Assembly: GCA_902826815.1 (NCBI GenBank)
Contig: CADEGF010000057.1
Coordinates: forward strand, 1 to 45,026
Source: an uncultured Mycobacteriaceae bacterium
Lineage (GTDB): Bacteria; Actinomycetota; Actinomycetes; Mycobacteriales; Mycobacteriaceae
Length of the DNA: 45,026 nucleotides
Direction of reading: 5' to 3'
Shown: positions 7,640 to 15,527 of the stretch, in pieces
Layout: each line of letters starts with the position of its first letter
Position numbering within the stretch: the first letter of the stretch is position 1
Program-made: the position numbers and the translations under genes
Notes under the pieces: model-generated
The model's input: the letters and a program-made list of their open reading frames with translations, nothing else
Databases searched by the model: none
Told to the model about the DNA's origin: nothing

Positions 7640-8812
7640 CTATACCGCGGCGAGGTGCACCTGTCCGCCGTAGTGCTCGATGACGCGCCAGTCCATCACC
7701 CGCCGCCACAACGGCGGGATCATCGCGATCAGCATCATCGTGGCGTAACCGGACGGCAGCTGCGGAGCCTCGTCGGCGTGGCGCAGCGTCTGGTACCGGC
7801 GCAGCGGATGGGCATGGTGATCGGAATGCCGCTGCAGATGGAACAAGCAGACGTTGGCGACGATCGTGTTGCTGTTCCAGCTGTGTGAGGCGCGTACGCG
7901 TTCGTAGCGTCCGTCGGCGAGCTTCTGTCGCCGTAGGCCGTAGTGCTCGAGGTAGTTGACGGCTTCCAGCATGCAGAAGCCGACGGCCGCCTGGCCGATG
8001 AGCCACGGCAGCACGACGACACCGAACCACGCGATCAGAATCGCGAACAGCACCAGCGTCAGCAGCCAGGCGTTGAGCACGTCGTTGCGCAGGCTCCAGT
8101 GCGTGGTCCCGATCCGGCCGAAACGTGCACGCTCGAGCCGCCACGCCGATCGCACACCGCCGGTCACCGACCGTCGGATGAATGCGTAGAGCGATTCCCC
8201 GAGTCGCGAACTCGCGGGGTCTTCCGGGGTGGCGACCTTCGCATGATGTCCGCGGTTGTGCTCGACGAAGAAATGGCCGTAGCCGGTTTGCGCGAGGGCG
8301 AGCTTGCTCAGCCTTCGTTCGAGACCCGCGCGCCGGTGGCCGAGTTCGTGAGCGGTGCTGATCGCGATTCCGCCGATGATTCCGACGGTGAACATCAGCC
8401 CGAGTTTGTCGACGGGCGACATCTCGACCCAACCGCCGCCTGCCCAAATCCAGCACGCGAAGATCAGCGAGAGGTATTGGCCGGGCAGATAGAGGAAGTT
8501 GACCCACCGATAGAAGCGGTCGTTCTCGAGCCATGCCAGTGCGCTGTCGGGAGGGTTCTCGGCGTCGGCGCCGACCAGGTAGTCGAGCACCGGAATGACG
8601 AAGAACGTCAGAATCGGCCCGAGCCACCAGAACAGGTCCAGGCCCGTCACCTGTACCAGGAACCACGATTCGGCGACGAGCGACGGCACAATCGGCGCCA
8701 GTAGCCAGAAATACCGTTTCCGGTCGCGCCACACATTCTCTGTGGCGGTCTTGTGGCCGGGCTCACTAAGCCCGCGATGTTCCGTCTTCGGTATCGATGT
8801 CATGTCTCCCAT
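7640..8812 (-). CDS. alkB: Alkane 1-monooxygenase (AlkB family)
   Basis: A 390-residue integral-membrane non-haem di-iron hydroxylase. Conserved histidine clusters are HELGH (155-159), EHNRGHH (184-190), NYLEHYG (286-292) and LQRHSDHH (326-333), the full AlkB signature. There are about six hydrophobic helices (around 36-80, 107-125, 137-153 and 245-285). It oxidises the terminal carbon of alkanes using electrons from rubredoxin. A rubredoxin gene lies 124 bp away but on the opposite strand, unlike the usual alkB-rubA operon. The start is ATG 8812 or ATG 8803. Chain-length range cannot be read from the sequence. Confidence 0.88.
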   Translation of the reverse strand: MGDMTSIPKTEHRGLSEPGHKTATENVWRDRKRYFWLLAPIVPSLVAESWFLVQVTGLDLFWWLGPILTFFVIPVLDYLVGADAENPPDSALAWLENDRFYRWVNFLYLPGQYLSLIFACWIWAGGGWVEMSPVDKLGLMFTVGIIGGIAISTAHELGHRRAGLERRLSKLALAQTGYGHFFVEHNRGHHAKVATPEDPASSRLGESLYAFIRRSVTGGVRSAWRLERARFGRIGTTHWSLRNDVLNAWLLTLVLFAILIAWFGVVVLPWLIGQAAVGFCMLEAVNYLEHYGLRRQKLADGRYERVRASHSWNSNTIVANVCLFHLQRHSDHHAHPLRRYQTLRHADEAPQLPSGYATMMLIAMIPPLWRRVMDWRVIEHYGGQVHLAAV

Positions 8813-8935
8813 TTCGTTGCCAAGACCACTATCGCAAACTACAAAAGATGGCTAATGTATTCAACCTGTAAGCGAAAATACTTGCGAAGTCACTTACCCC
8901 GCGATCGGAAGTGCGGACGAAGGGAGAAGGTCGTG

Positions 8936-9124
8936 ATGTCGGCGCGTTGCCCAGAATGTGACTATCACTACGATGAAATCACTGGTAATCCGCGTGAAGG
9001 ATTCCCGGCCGGCACGCTGTGGTCCACTGTTCCTGACGACTGGAACTGTCCGGACTGTGGTGTTCGCGACAAGCTGGACTTCGTCCTCCGGACTGATGAC
9101 TTGGCTTCTTGCGGGCCAAACTAG
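8936..9124 (+). CDS. rubA: Rubredoxin
   Basis: A 62-residue one-iron electron carrier with two knuckles, CPEC near the N-terminus and CPDCG after DDWN, and the usual acidic FPAGTLWSTVPDDWNCPDCG core. ATG 8936 is the start because GGGAGAAGG sits just upstream (8922-8930); an open frame from 8753 is only its upstream extension. The divergent alkB is its likely electron acceptor. The first knuckle reads CPECDYHYD rather than the common CPECGYIYD, still within family range. A GMC oxidase follows after 15 bp and may be co-transcribed. Confidence 0.88.
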   Translation: MSARCPECDYHYDEITGNPREGFPAGTLWSTVPDDWNCPDCGVRDKLDFVLRTDDLASCGPN

Positions 9125-9139
9125 CGATTACGGTTAAAT

Positions 9140-10870
9140 ATGAATCATTCGCCAGATTTGCAGATCACCGACAAGTTACCGATCCAGAAGCCGTCGGCCG
9201 CCGGGCCACGGCGACCGCAGGGGGCGCTGTCTCGGAGGCGGTTTCTCGGCGCTTCGCTCGGTGTTGCTGTGGGTGCGGCCGTCGGCGCCGGGTTCCTGGA
9301 ACTGCGGAATCGGCCATCCGCTGGAATCTCCCGAGCCCACTTCCCCGCCATCGTGGTCGGCAGTGGATACGGCGGCGGGGTGTCGGCACTGCGGCTCGGC
9401 CAGGCTGGGGTGCAGACCCTGATCCTGGAGAAGGGCAGGCACTGGAATACGCCGGACGATGACGGCAGACGATTCACCCGCATGTTGCCCGCCGATACCA
9501 GGGCCGGCTGGTTCACCGACGTCCCGCCGAGCCTGGTGCCGTCGTATATGGGCGTCTCCGTCGAGCAGGTGGCCAAGAACAATCCGTCGCCGCAACCGGT
9601 CCAGGCCGGGATCTGCGATAAATCGGAGCACGGTGCGCACAGCGTGTTCCGGGGCGTCGGCGTCGGCGGCGGATCGTTGATCAACGCGGCAATCGCCGCG
9701 GTGCCGACGGTCGATCAAGTCCGTGCCGCGTTCCCCGACATCCCCGCGGAGGAATTCCTCGGCACCTACATCGGCCGCGCGTCAGACGTCCTGCGAATCA
9801 ACCGACGCGATATGGACTGGTTCGAGGAGACTCCCTATTTCCAGTACGCCCGGGTGGGACGGCAGTACGCGCAGACCGCCGGGTACGGCATCGACTACAA
9901 CGCCAGCGCGTATTCGTTCGACTACATGAAACAGGAGGAGGCGGGCGAGGTTCCGAAGTCGGCACTCGACTTCGAGCAGCAGTACGGCAACAACTACGGA
10001 CGCTTCGGCAGCGTCGACGAGACGTACATCGCGGCGGCGCTCGCGACCGGCAATGTGAAACTGCGTCCGCTCACCGAGGTCACCGGCGTTCGCCGCGAAC
10101 CCTCCGGTGAGTATGTGGTGTCCATCCGGGAGATCGACCGGTGGGGAACCGAGGTCGCGCGTGATGAGCTCGGTTGCGATCAGCTGTATTTGAGCGCCGG
10201 TGTGCTCGGGACGTCGCAGATTCTCCTGCGGGCCCGCGATACGGGCGCACTTGGAAACCTCAGCGACGAGATCGGCCGCGGGTACGGCAACAACGGCGAC
10301 GTGATGGTCTCGCATATGACGAGCGAATCCGACCCGACCGGAACCCAGCAGTCCCTGATGGGAATGATCAACCTCGATGGCCGCGACGATCCGGACAACC
10401 CGGTGTACGCCAGCATGTTCTCGATCCCGCTTCCCGTCGAGACGCACGCGCTCGGTTACTACGTGATGGTCAAGACCGGCGACCGCGCGGCCATCGCCTA
10501 CGACCGCGCATCCGACGCCGTCAGAATCGACTGGCCCCAAGACCACACCGAACATCTGGAGGCGAGGGCGAGGGCGGTCTTCGACGGGGTGGTCGCCGCC
10601 AACGGCGTCGACTACCGCGACGACATCTTCAACGGCAAGGTCTTCGCGCCCCATACCGTGCACCCGCTCGGCGGCGCGGTGCGCGGTCGGGCCACCGACG
10701 CCTTCGGCCGGGTCAAGGGATACGACAATCTCTTTGTCAACGACGCGTCCCTGGTCCCTGGGTACATCGGGTGCAACCCGTTCATGTCGATCACCGCGCT
10801 GGCCGAACGCAATATCGAGGGCATCCTCCGGGGCAGGCATGACGCCGAGACCGCCGGGCGACTTTCATAA
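9140..10870 (+). CDS. GMC flavoprotein, cholesterol-oxidase-like
   Basis: A 576-residue secreted-type flavoenzyme. It has a twin-arginine signal with SRRRFLG at 31-37 and a hydrophobic stretch to about 53, a FAD-binding GSGYGGG at 74-80, RGVGVGGGSL at 171-180, and C-terminal HPLGG (H508) and CNPF (N546). The spacing H508-N546 equals that of His447 and Asn485 in class I cholesterol oxidases, and the flanking sequence aligns without gaps. However, the position of their catalytic Glu361 is Ser425 here (VYASMF), so sterol isomerisation may be lost or the substrate may differ. It follows the rubredoxin gene by 15 bp without a clear Shine-Dalgarno. Confidence 0.82.
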   Translation: MNHSPDLQITDKLPIQKPSAAGPRRPQGALSRRRFLGASLGVAVGAAVGAGFLELRNRPSAGISRAHFPAIVVGSGYGGGVSALRLGQAGVQTLILEKGRHWNTPDDDGRRFTRMLPADTRAGWFTDVPPSLVPSYMGVSVEQVAKNNPSPQPVQAGICDKSEHGAHSVFRGVGVGGGSLINAAIAAVPTVDQVRAAFPDIPAEEFLGTYIGRASDVLRINRRDMDWFEETPYFQYARVGRQYAQTAGYGIDYNASAYSFDYMKQEEAGEVPKSALDFEQQYGNNYGRFGSVDETYIAAALATGNVKLRPLTEVTGVRREPSGEYVVSIREIDRWGTEVARDELGCDQLYLSAGVLGTSQILLRARDTGALGNLSDEIGRGYGNNGDVMVSHMTSESDPTGTQQSLMGMINLDGRDDPDNPVYASMFSIPLPVETHALGYYVMVKTGDRAAIAYDRASDAVRIDWPQDHTEHLEARARAVFDGVVAANGVDYRDDIFNGKVFAPHTVHPLGGAVRGRATDAFGRVKGYDNLFVNDASLVPGYIGCNPFMSITALAERNIEGILRGRHDAETAGRLS

Positions 10871-11294
10871 CCTTCCGCAGCTTTGCTGTTACGTCACCGT
10901 GACGATCCGGGCCCGGCCATCTGTCGGTGCCTGCTGGTAAACCTGACGATAAAGCGCGACACGAACAGAATGTGACGTGCGACACGCCGAGAGCCTGATC
11001 CGCGATGGGCTTACGACCAGGGAATTTCACAAATGTTGTTTAGAAGATGTGGTATCCCCTCGGAATGTCGGACACTAGGTGTAGTGTTTTGCAAACCGAC
11101 AGACCCCCACAGTTCCACAGGTTTCACGGGTCGGCCGGAGCTGATGAATCCGGCGGAGTCGGTTTTCCGACAGGTCGGCCCAGGAGCCCGGACGGCAGGA
11201 ATTTTGAGGGCAGGCGGGTCGCTGAACCTAAGCGAAGAGCAGTAGCCGATCAGTTGCCAGTCAGTGTCCAGTTCGCAGAGGAGCCGTACCGCAG
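10871..11294. other. nrdHIE regulatory region and leader
   Basis: This 424-bp stretch has no gene I can support. It contains a NrdR box (11072-11087), a degenerate partner 32 bp upstream (11040-11055), then about 200 nt of GC-rich leader. The leader includes a GTCGG-TTTT-CCGAC hairpin (11158-11171) and several GGTCGGCC-type repeats before the nrdH ribosome site. The leader length suggests RNA-level control is possible but I see no known riboswitch core. Confidence 0.6.
11072..11087. promoter_or_regulatory. NrdR box upstream of nrdHIE
   Basis: ACACTAGGTGTAGTGT fits the NrdR consensus (ACACWATATATWGTGT): both 6-bp arms ACACTA and TAGTGT are perfect inverted copies. NrdR represses ribonucleotide reductase operons when dATP is high. 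A degenerate second box lies at 11040-11055, spaced 32 bp. Confidence 0.8.
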
Positions 11295-11537
11295 ATGAAC
11301 ATCACCGTCTACACCAAGCCGGCATGCGTGCAGTGCAACGCGACGTACAAGGCGCTGGAGAAGCAGGGCGTCGCCTACCAGACGGTGGACATCACCCTGG
11401 ACTCCGAGGCCCGTGACTACGTCATGGCGCTCGGCTACCTGCAGGCACCCGTCGTGGTGGCAGGAAACGATCACTGGTCGGGCTTCCGTCCAGATCGCAT
11501 CAAGGCGCTCGCCGGTGCCGGGGTACTCACCGCATAA
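11295..11537 (+). CDS. nrdH: Glutaredoxin-like NrdH redoxin
   Basis: An 80-residue thioredoxin-fold electron donor for class Ib ribonucleotide reductase. The active site CVQC is at 11-14, and the C-terminal [12 protein letters not shown] motif is typical of NrdH. GAGGAG upstream (about 11276-11281) serves as the ribosome site. It is first in the nrdH-nrdI-nrdE operon, behind NrdR boxes. Equivalent to Rv3053c. Confidence 0.95.
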   Translation: MNITVYTKPACVQCNATYKALEKQGVAYQTVDITLDSEARDYVMALGYLQAPVVVAGNDHWSGFRPDRIKALAGAGVLTA

Positions 11538-11568
11538 CAAACGTTCCGACAGTCAGAAGGGGAATCAG

Positions 11569-12012
11569 ATGAGCAACCTCGTCTACTTCTCCAGCGTGTC
11601 GGAGAACACCCACCGCTTCGTCGAGAAGCTCGGCGGGCCCGCAATCCGGATCCCGCTGCACGGGCGCATCGAGGTCGACGAACCGTATGTGCTGGTGCTG
11701 CCCACCTACGGCGGTGGGCGCGCCACACCGGACATCAACAACGGGGGCTACGTCCCCAAGCAGGTCATCGCATTCCTCAACAACGAGCACAACCGGTCGC
11801 TGATCCGCGGAGTCATCGCGGCCGGTAACAACAACTTCGGTGCCGAGTTCGCCTACGCGGGCAACGTCGTGTCCACCAAGTGTGGCGTTCCGTACCTGTA
11901 CCGATTCGAACTGATGGGAACCCCGGACGACGTGGAAGCCGTCCGCGCGGGACTTGCCGACTTTTGGAAGGACCAGACGTGCCACCAACCGTCACAGCTG
12001 CAGAGCCTGTAA
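11569..12012 (+). CDS. nrdI: Flavodoxin-like NrdI
   Basis: A 147-residue FMN protein that supplies oxidant for assembly of the manganese-tyrosyl radical cofactor of NrdF. It shows the [16 protein letters not shown] phosphate loop (about residues 6-21), LPTYGGG (about 44-50) and AAGNNNFG (around 85). ATG 11569 is the start, with AGAAGGGG 6 nt upstream. nrdH lies 31 bp upstream, and the 3' end overlaps nrdE by 34 bp, implying translational coupling. Equivalent to Rv3052c. Confidence 0.95.
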   Translation: MSNLVYFSSVSENTHRFVEKLGGPAIRIPLHGRIEVDEPYVLVLPTYGGGRATPDINNGGYVPKQVIAFLNNEHNRSLIRGVIAAGNNNFGAEFAYAGNVVSTKCGVPYLYRFELMGTPDDVEAVRAGLADFWKDQTCHQPSQLQSL

Positions 12013-15000
12013 CCTCCGCCGCGCCGGGCGCGCACTCTGCCGCGGGCGCAGGCGAGAACGATTACCACGCCCTGAACGCGATGCTGAATCTGTATGACGC
12101 CGACGGCAAGATTCAGTTCGAGAAGGACCGCGAAGCGGCGCATCAGTACTTCCTGCAGCACGTCAACCAGAACACGGTGTTCTTCCACGATCAGGACGAG
12201 AAGCTCGACTACCTGATCAAGGAGAACTATTACGAGCGCGAGGTGCTCGACCAGTACTCACGCAACTTCGTCAAGACGTTGATCAGCCGCGCCTACGCAA
12301 AGAAGTTCCGGTTCCCGACGTTCCTCGGCGCGTTCAAGTACTACACCAGCTACACGCTGAAGACGTTCGACGGGAAGCGCTACCTGGAGCGCTTCGAGGA
12401 TCGCGTCGTCATGGTGGCGCTGACGCTGGCCGCGGGCGACACAACATTAGCTGAGAAGCTGGTCGACGAGATCATCGACGGCCGATTCCAGCCTGCCACA
12501 CCAACTTTCCTGAATTCCGGCAAAAAGCAGCGCGGCGAGCCAGTTTCATGCTTCCCGGCCGGCACCCCGGTGGACACCCCAGACGGTCCGAAGGCGATCG
12601 AAACCCTACAGGCCGGTGACCGGGTGTTGTCGCACGACGGGTCGTTCTCCGTCGTCGAATCCATGATCGAGAATCCGAACGACCAAGCGCTGGTGTCGAT
12701 CTCACACTTCGGACATAAGGACCCGATCCTCTGCACCCCCGAGCATCCGATTCTTGTGTGGACCACCCGGGATGTCCAGACGCTCATCGACGGTGACGGT
12801 GCCGACCCGTTCAACGGGTTCGTGTGGCTGGCCGCAAAGGATGTTGATCCGGCAGACTTCATCGTGACCGCCGCGCCACTGGAGAATCGTGAGCGGCGCG
12901 TGCACGACTTGATGGACCACGTGGGTTCCGGTACCTACGAAGCGGTCGACGGGCTCATTCGCAAGGTGAACACGGACCTCAAGCATCGCAACAAGCAGCG
13001 CCACCACATGAAGTTCGTGTCGGTGAATCGCTATGTTGAGGAGTCCTACGAGCTCGGACTCGTCCTCGGTTGGTATCTGTCGGAAGGCCACGTCTCCAAG
13101 CGATCGGTGGGCACAGACCGTACCCCGAACGGAATTCACTTCACGCTCGGCGCGCACGAGCTCGAGTACCAGCACGAGTTGGCAGAGGCGTTCAAGCGGG
13201 TGTTCGCGACTGATCTATCCGTCAACGAGAGTTTCTCGGACAACTCTGTGCGCATGATCTGCAACAGCAAGATCGTCGCGTCGTTGTTCCTGTCCATGGT
13301 CGGTACCGGCTACAACGCGAAGCGCTTGTCGCACGACGTCCTGACGGCCGACGACGAGTTTCAGATTGGCCTGCTGGCGGGACTGTTCCGCGGCGACGGG
13401 TGCACTACCACCGGTGGCATGATGCTCGACCTCGTAAACCCGGAACTCATCGATCAGGTGCAGCTGATCCTCCGCCGTCTCGGCATGATGTCCGTCGTTC
13501 GGAAATACATGAACCAGGCGGGCAATGTCACGGGTCAGGTATTCGTCCCCGGGTTGCCTGGCATCAACGAGGACTTCATCTATTCCGTCGGCAAGAACTT
13601 GCACAATTACGTGGGCCGCAAGGGGTCGTTGCGCACCACCTACCAGGTGGTGCACGGGCGCCACGTGTACGGCATCCGCCAGCTCGAGCAGACGCAGCAG
13701 GTTCCGGAGAAGGTCTACAACCTGCACGTCGAAGGCACGCACACCTACACGATCCGCGGCGCCGTCGTGCACAATTGCTTCCTCCTTCGCATCGAGGACA
13801 ACATGGAGTCCATCGGTCGCTCCATCAACTCCGCGCTGCAGCTGTCCAAGCGCGGTGGCGGAGTTGCGTTGCTGTTGAGCAACATTCGCGAGCACGGAGC
13901 GCCGATCAAGAACATCGAGAACCAGAGCTCCGGTGTCATCCCGATCATGAAGCTGCTTGAGGACTCGTTCTCCTACGCCAACCAACTCGGTGCGCGCCAG
14001 GGCGCGGGAGCGGTGTACCTGCACGCCCATCATCCCGACATCTACCGCTTCCTCGACACCAAGCGCGAGAACGCCGACGAGAAGATTCGCATCAAGACGC
14101 TTTCTCTAGGTGTGGTCATCCCGGACATCACGTTCGAGCTGGCCAAGAAGAACGAGGACATGTACCTGTTCTCGCCCTATGACGTGGAACGGGTCTACGG
14201 GGTTCCGTTCGCCGACATCTCGGTGACCGAGAAGTACTACGAGATGGTCGACGACGCGCGCATCCGCAAGACGAAGATCAAGGCGCGCGAGTTCTTCCAG
14301 ACGCTGGCCGAGCTGCAGTTCGAGTCCGGCTACCCGTACATCATGTACGAGGACACGGTGAACCGGGCCAACCCGATCGAGGGCAAGATCACCCACTCGA
14401 ATCTGTGCTCGGAGATCCTGCAGGTCTCGACGCCGTCGGTGTTCAACGACGACCTGTCCTATTCGAAGGTCGGCAAGGACATCTCGTGCAACTTGGGCTC
14501 GATGAACATCGCCAAGACGATGGACTCGCCCGACTTCGCGCAGAGCATCGAGGTGGCGATCCGGGGCCTGACCGCGGTGAGCGATCAGACCCACATCTGG
14601 TCGGTGCCGTCGATCGAGCAGGGCAACAACGACTCTCACGCGATCGGGCTGGGGCAGATGAACCTGCACGGGTACCTCGCGCGGGAGCGGATCTTCTACG
14701 GGTCCGAAGAGGGCATCGACTTCACCAACATCTACTTCTACACGGTGCTCTACCACGCGCTGCGGGCCAGCAACCGCATCGCGATCGAGCGCGGCACGAC
14801 TTTCAAAGGCTTCGAGAACTCGAAGTACGCATCGGGGGAGTTCTTCGACAAGTACACCGAGCAGGTGTGGGAGCCCAAGACCGACAAGGTGCGGCAGCTG
14901 TTCTCCGACGCAGATATTCGCATTCCGACACAAGATGATTGGGCCAAGCTCAAGGAGTCCGTGCAGAAGGACGGCATCTACAACCAGAACCTGCAGGCAG

Positions 15001-15389
15001 TCCCGCCGACGGGGTCGATCTCCTACATCAACCACTCGACATCATCGATCCATCCGGTGGCGAGCAAGATCGAGATCCGCAAGGAAGGCAAGATCGGTCG
15101 CGCCTACTACCCGGCGCCGTACCTGACCAACGACAACCTCGAGTACTACGAGGATGCCTACGAGATCGGCTACGAAAAGATCATCGACACGTACGCCGCG
15201 GCCACCCAGCACGTGGATCAGGGGCTGTCGCTGACGCTGTTCTTCAAGGACACCGCCAGCACCCGCGATGTCAACAAGGCGCAGATCTACGCGTGGCGCA
15301 AGGGAATCAAGACCTTGTACTACATCCGGCTACGGCAGATGGCGCTCGAGGGCACCGAGGTGGAGGGCTGCGTCTCCTGCATGTTGTAG
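11979..15389 (+). CDS. nrdE: Ribonucleotide reductase NrdE with intein
   Basis: Class Ib ribonucleoside-diphosphate reductase alpha subunit, encoded as a 1136-residue precursor with a 409-residue intein at residues 191-599; the spliced product would be 727 residues, close to the 725 of M. tuberculosis NrdE. GTG 11979 (MPPTVTA...) is the start, with GGAAGGA at 11966-11972 inside nrdI. The active-site cysteines are C600 of the precursor (PVS|CFLL, right after the intein), one in NLCSEI (thiyl radical position) and one in ISCNLGS. The C-terminal CVSCML is the redox pair that NrdH reduces. It works with NrdF2, encoded 18 kb downstream, to make dNDPs. Activity needs intein removal because the intein splits the catalytic barrel. 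Confidence 0.95.
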   Translation: MPPTVTAAEPVTSAAPGAHSAAGAGENDYHALNAMLNLYDADGKIQFEKDREAAHQYFLQHVNQNTVFFHDQDEKLDYLIKENYYEREVLDQYSRNFVKTLISRAYAKKFRFPTFLGAFKYYTSYTLKTFDGKRYLERFEDRVVMVALTLAAGDTTLAEKLVDEIIDGRFQPATPTFLNSGKKQRGEPVSCFPAGTPVDTPDGPKAIETLQAGDRVLSHDGSFSVVESMIENPNDQALVSISHFGHKDPILCTPEHPILVWTTRDVQTLIDGDGADPFNGFVWLAAKDVDPADFIVTAAPLENRERRVHDLMDHVGSGTYEAVDGLIRKVNTDLKHRNKQRHHMKFVSVNRYVEESYELGLVLGWYLSEGHVSKRSVGTDRTPNGIHFTLGAHELEYQHELAEAFKRVFATDLSVNESFSDNSVRMICNSKIVASLFLSMVGTGYNAKRLSHDVLTADDEFQIGLLAGLFRGDGCTTTGGMMLDLVNPELIDQVQLILRRLGMMSVVRKYMNQAGNVTGQVFVPGLPGINEDFIYSVGKNLHNYVGRKGSLRTTYQVVHGRHVYGIRQLEQTQQVPEKVYNLHVEGTHTYTIRGAVVHNCFLLRIEDNMESIGRSINSALQLSKRGGGVALLLSNIREHGAPIKNIENQSSGVIPIMKLLEDSFSYANQLGARQGAGAVYLHAHHPDIYRFLDTKRENADEKIRIKTLSLGVVIPDITFELAKKNEDMYLFSPYDVERVYGVPFADISVTEKYYEMVDDARIRKTKIKAREFFQTLAELQFESGYPYIMYEDTVNRANPIEGKITHSNLCSEILQVSTPSVFNDDLSYSKVGKDISCNLGSMNIAKTMDSPDFAQSIEVAIRGLTAVSDQTHIWSVPSIEQGNNDSHAIGLGQMNLHGYLARERIFYGSEEGIDFTNIYFYTVLYHALRASNRIAIERGTTFKGFENSKYASGEFFDKYTEQVWEPKTDKVRQLFSDADIRIPTQDDWAKLKESVQKDGIYNQNLQAVPPTGSISYINHSTSSIHPVASKIEIRKEGKIGRAYYPAPYLTNDNLEYYEDAYEIGYEKIIDTYAAATQHVDQGLSLTLFFKDTASTRDVNKAQIYAWRKGIKTLYYIRLRQMALEGTEVEGCVSCML
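12549..13775 (+). mobile_element. LAGLIDADG intein in NrdE
   Basis: An in-frame 409-residue intein with all splicing blocks: Cys1 in CFPAGTPV, T63-x-x-H66 (TPEH), C-terminal VHN (H408, N409), and +1 Cys of the extein. The two homing-endonuclease motifs LGWYLSEGH (173-181) and [10 protein letters not shown] (275-284) both keep their acidic residues, so homing may still work. Removing it rejoins GEPVS to CFLLRIED exactly as in intein-free mycobacterial NrdE. The +1 nucleophile is the reductase's own redox-active cysteine. Confidence 0.95.
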
Positions 15390-15527
15390 GAGTCAGTCTT
15401 CGAGCCCTGGACGAAGAGCAGCTTCGGAAATCACGAATGCGCTCACTGCTCCGAAACTACGACTGTGCAGTTTTGGACGCGACTCGCCGCTTGAACGTAC
15501 GTAAATGCACACTCGCGGCGTCGACGG
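15390..15527. other. nrdE/TIR-WD40 junction
   Basis: The 138 bp between the nrdE stop and the convergent TIR-WD40 stop mark the left edge of the accessory island. A weak hairpin TCTTCG (15397-15402) with CGAAGA (15412-15417) follows nrdE and could end its transcript. I see no gene, att-like repeat or IS end. Confidence 0.4.

Noticed and set aside
11128-11230. Cobalamin-riboswitch-like string in the nrdH leader
   Set aside because: Words resembling TGA..ATCCGG and CCAGGAGCCC occur, but the conserved GCCACTGT box is missing and the spacing is wrong.
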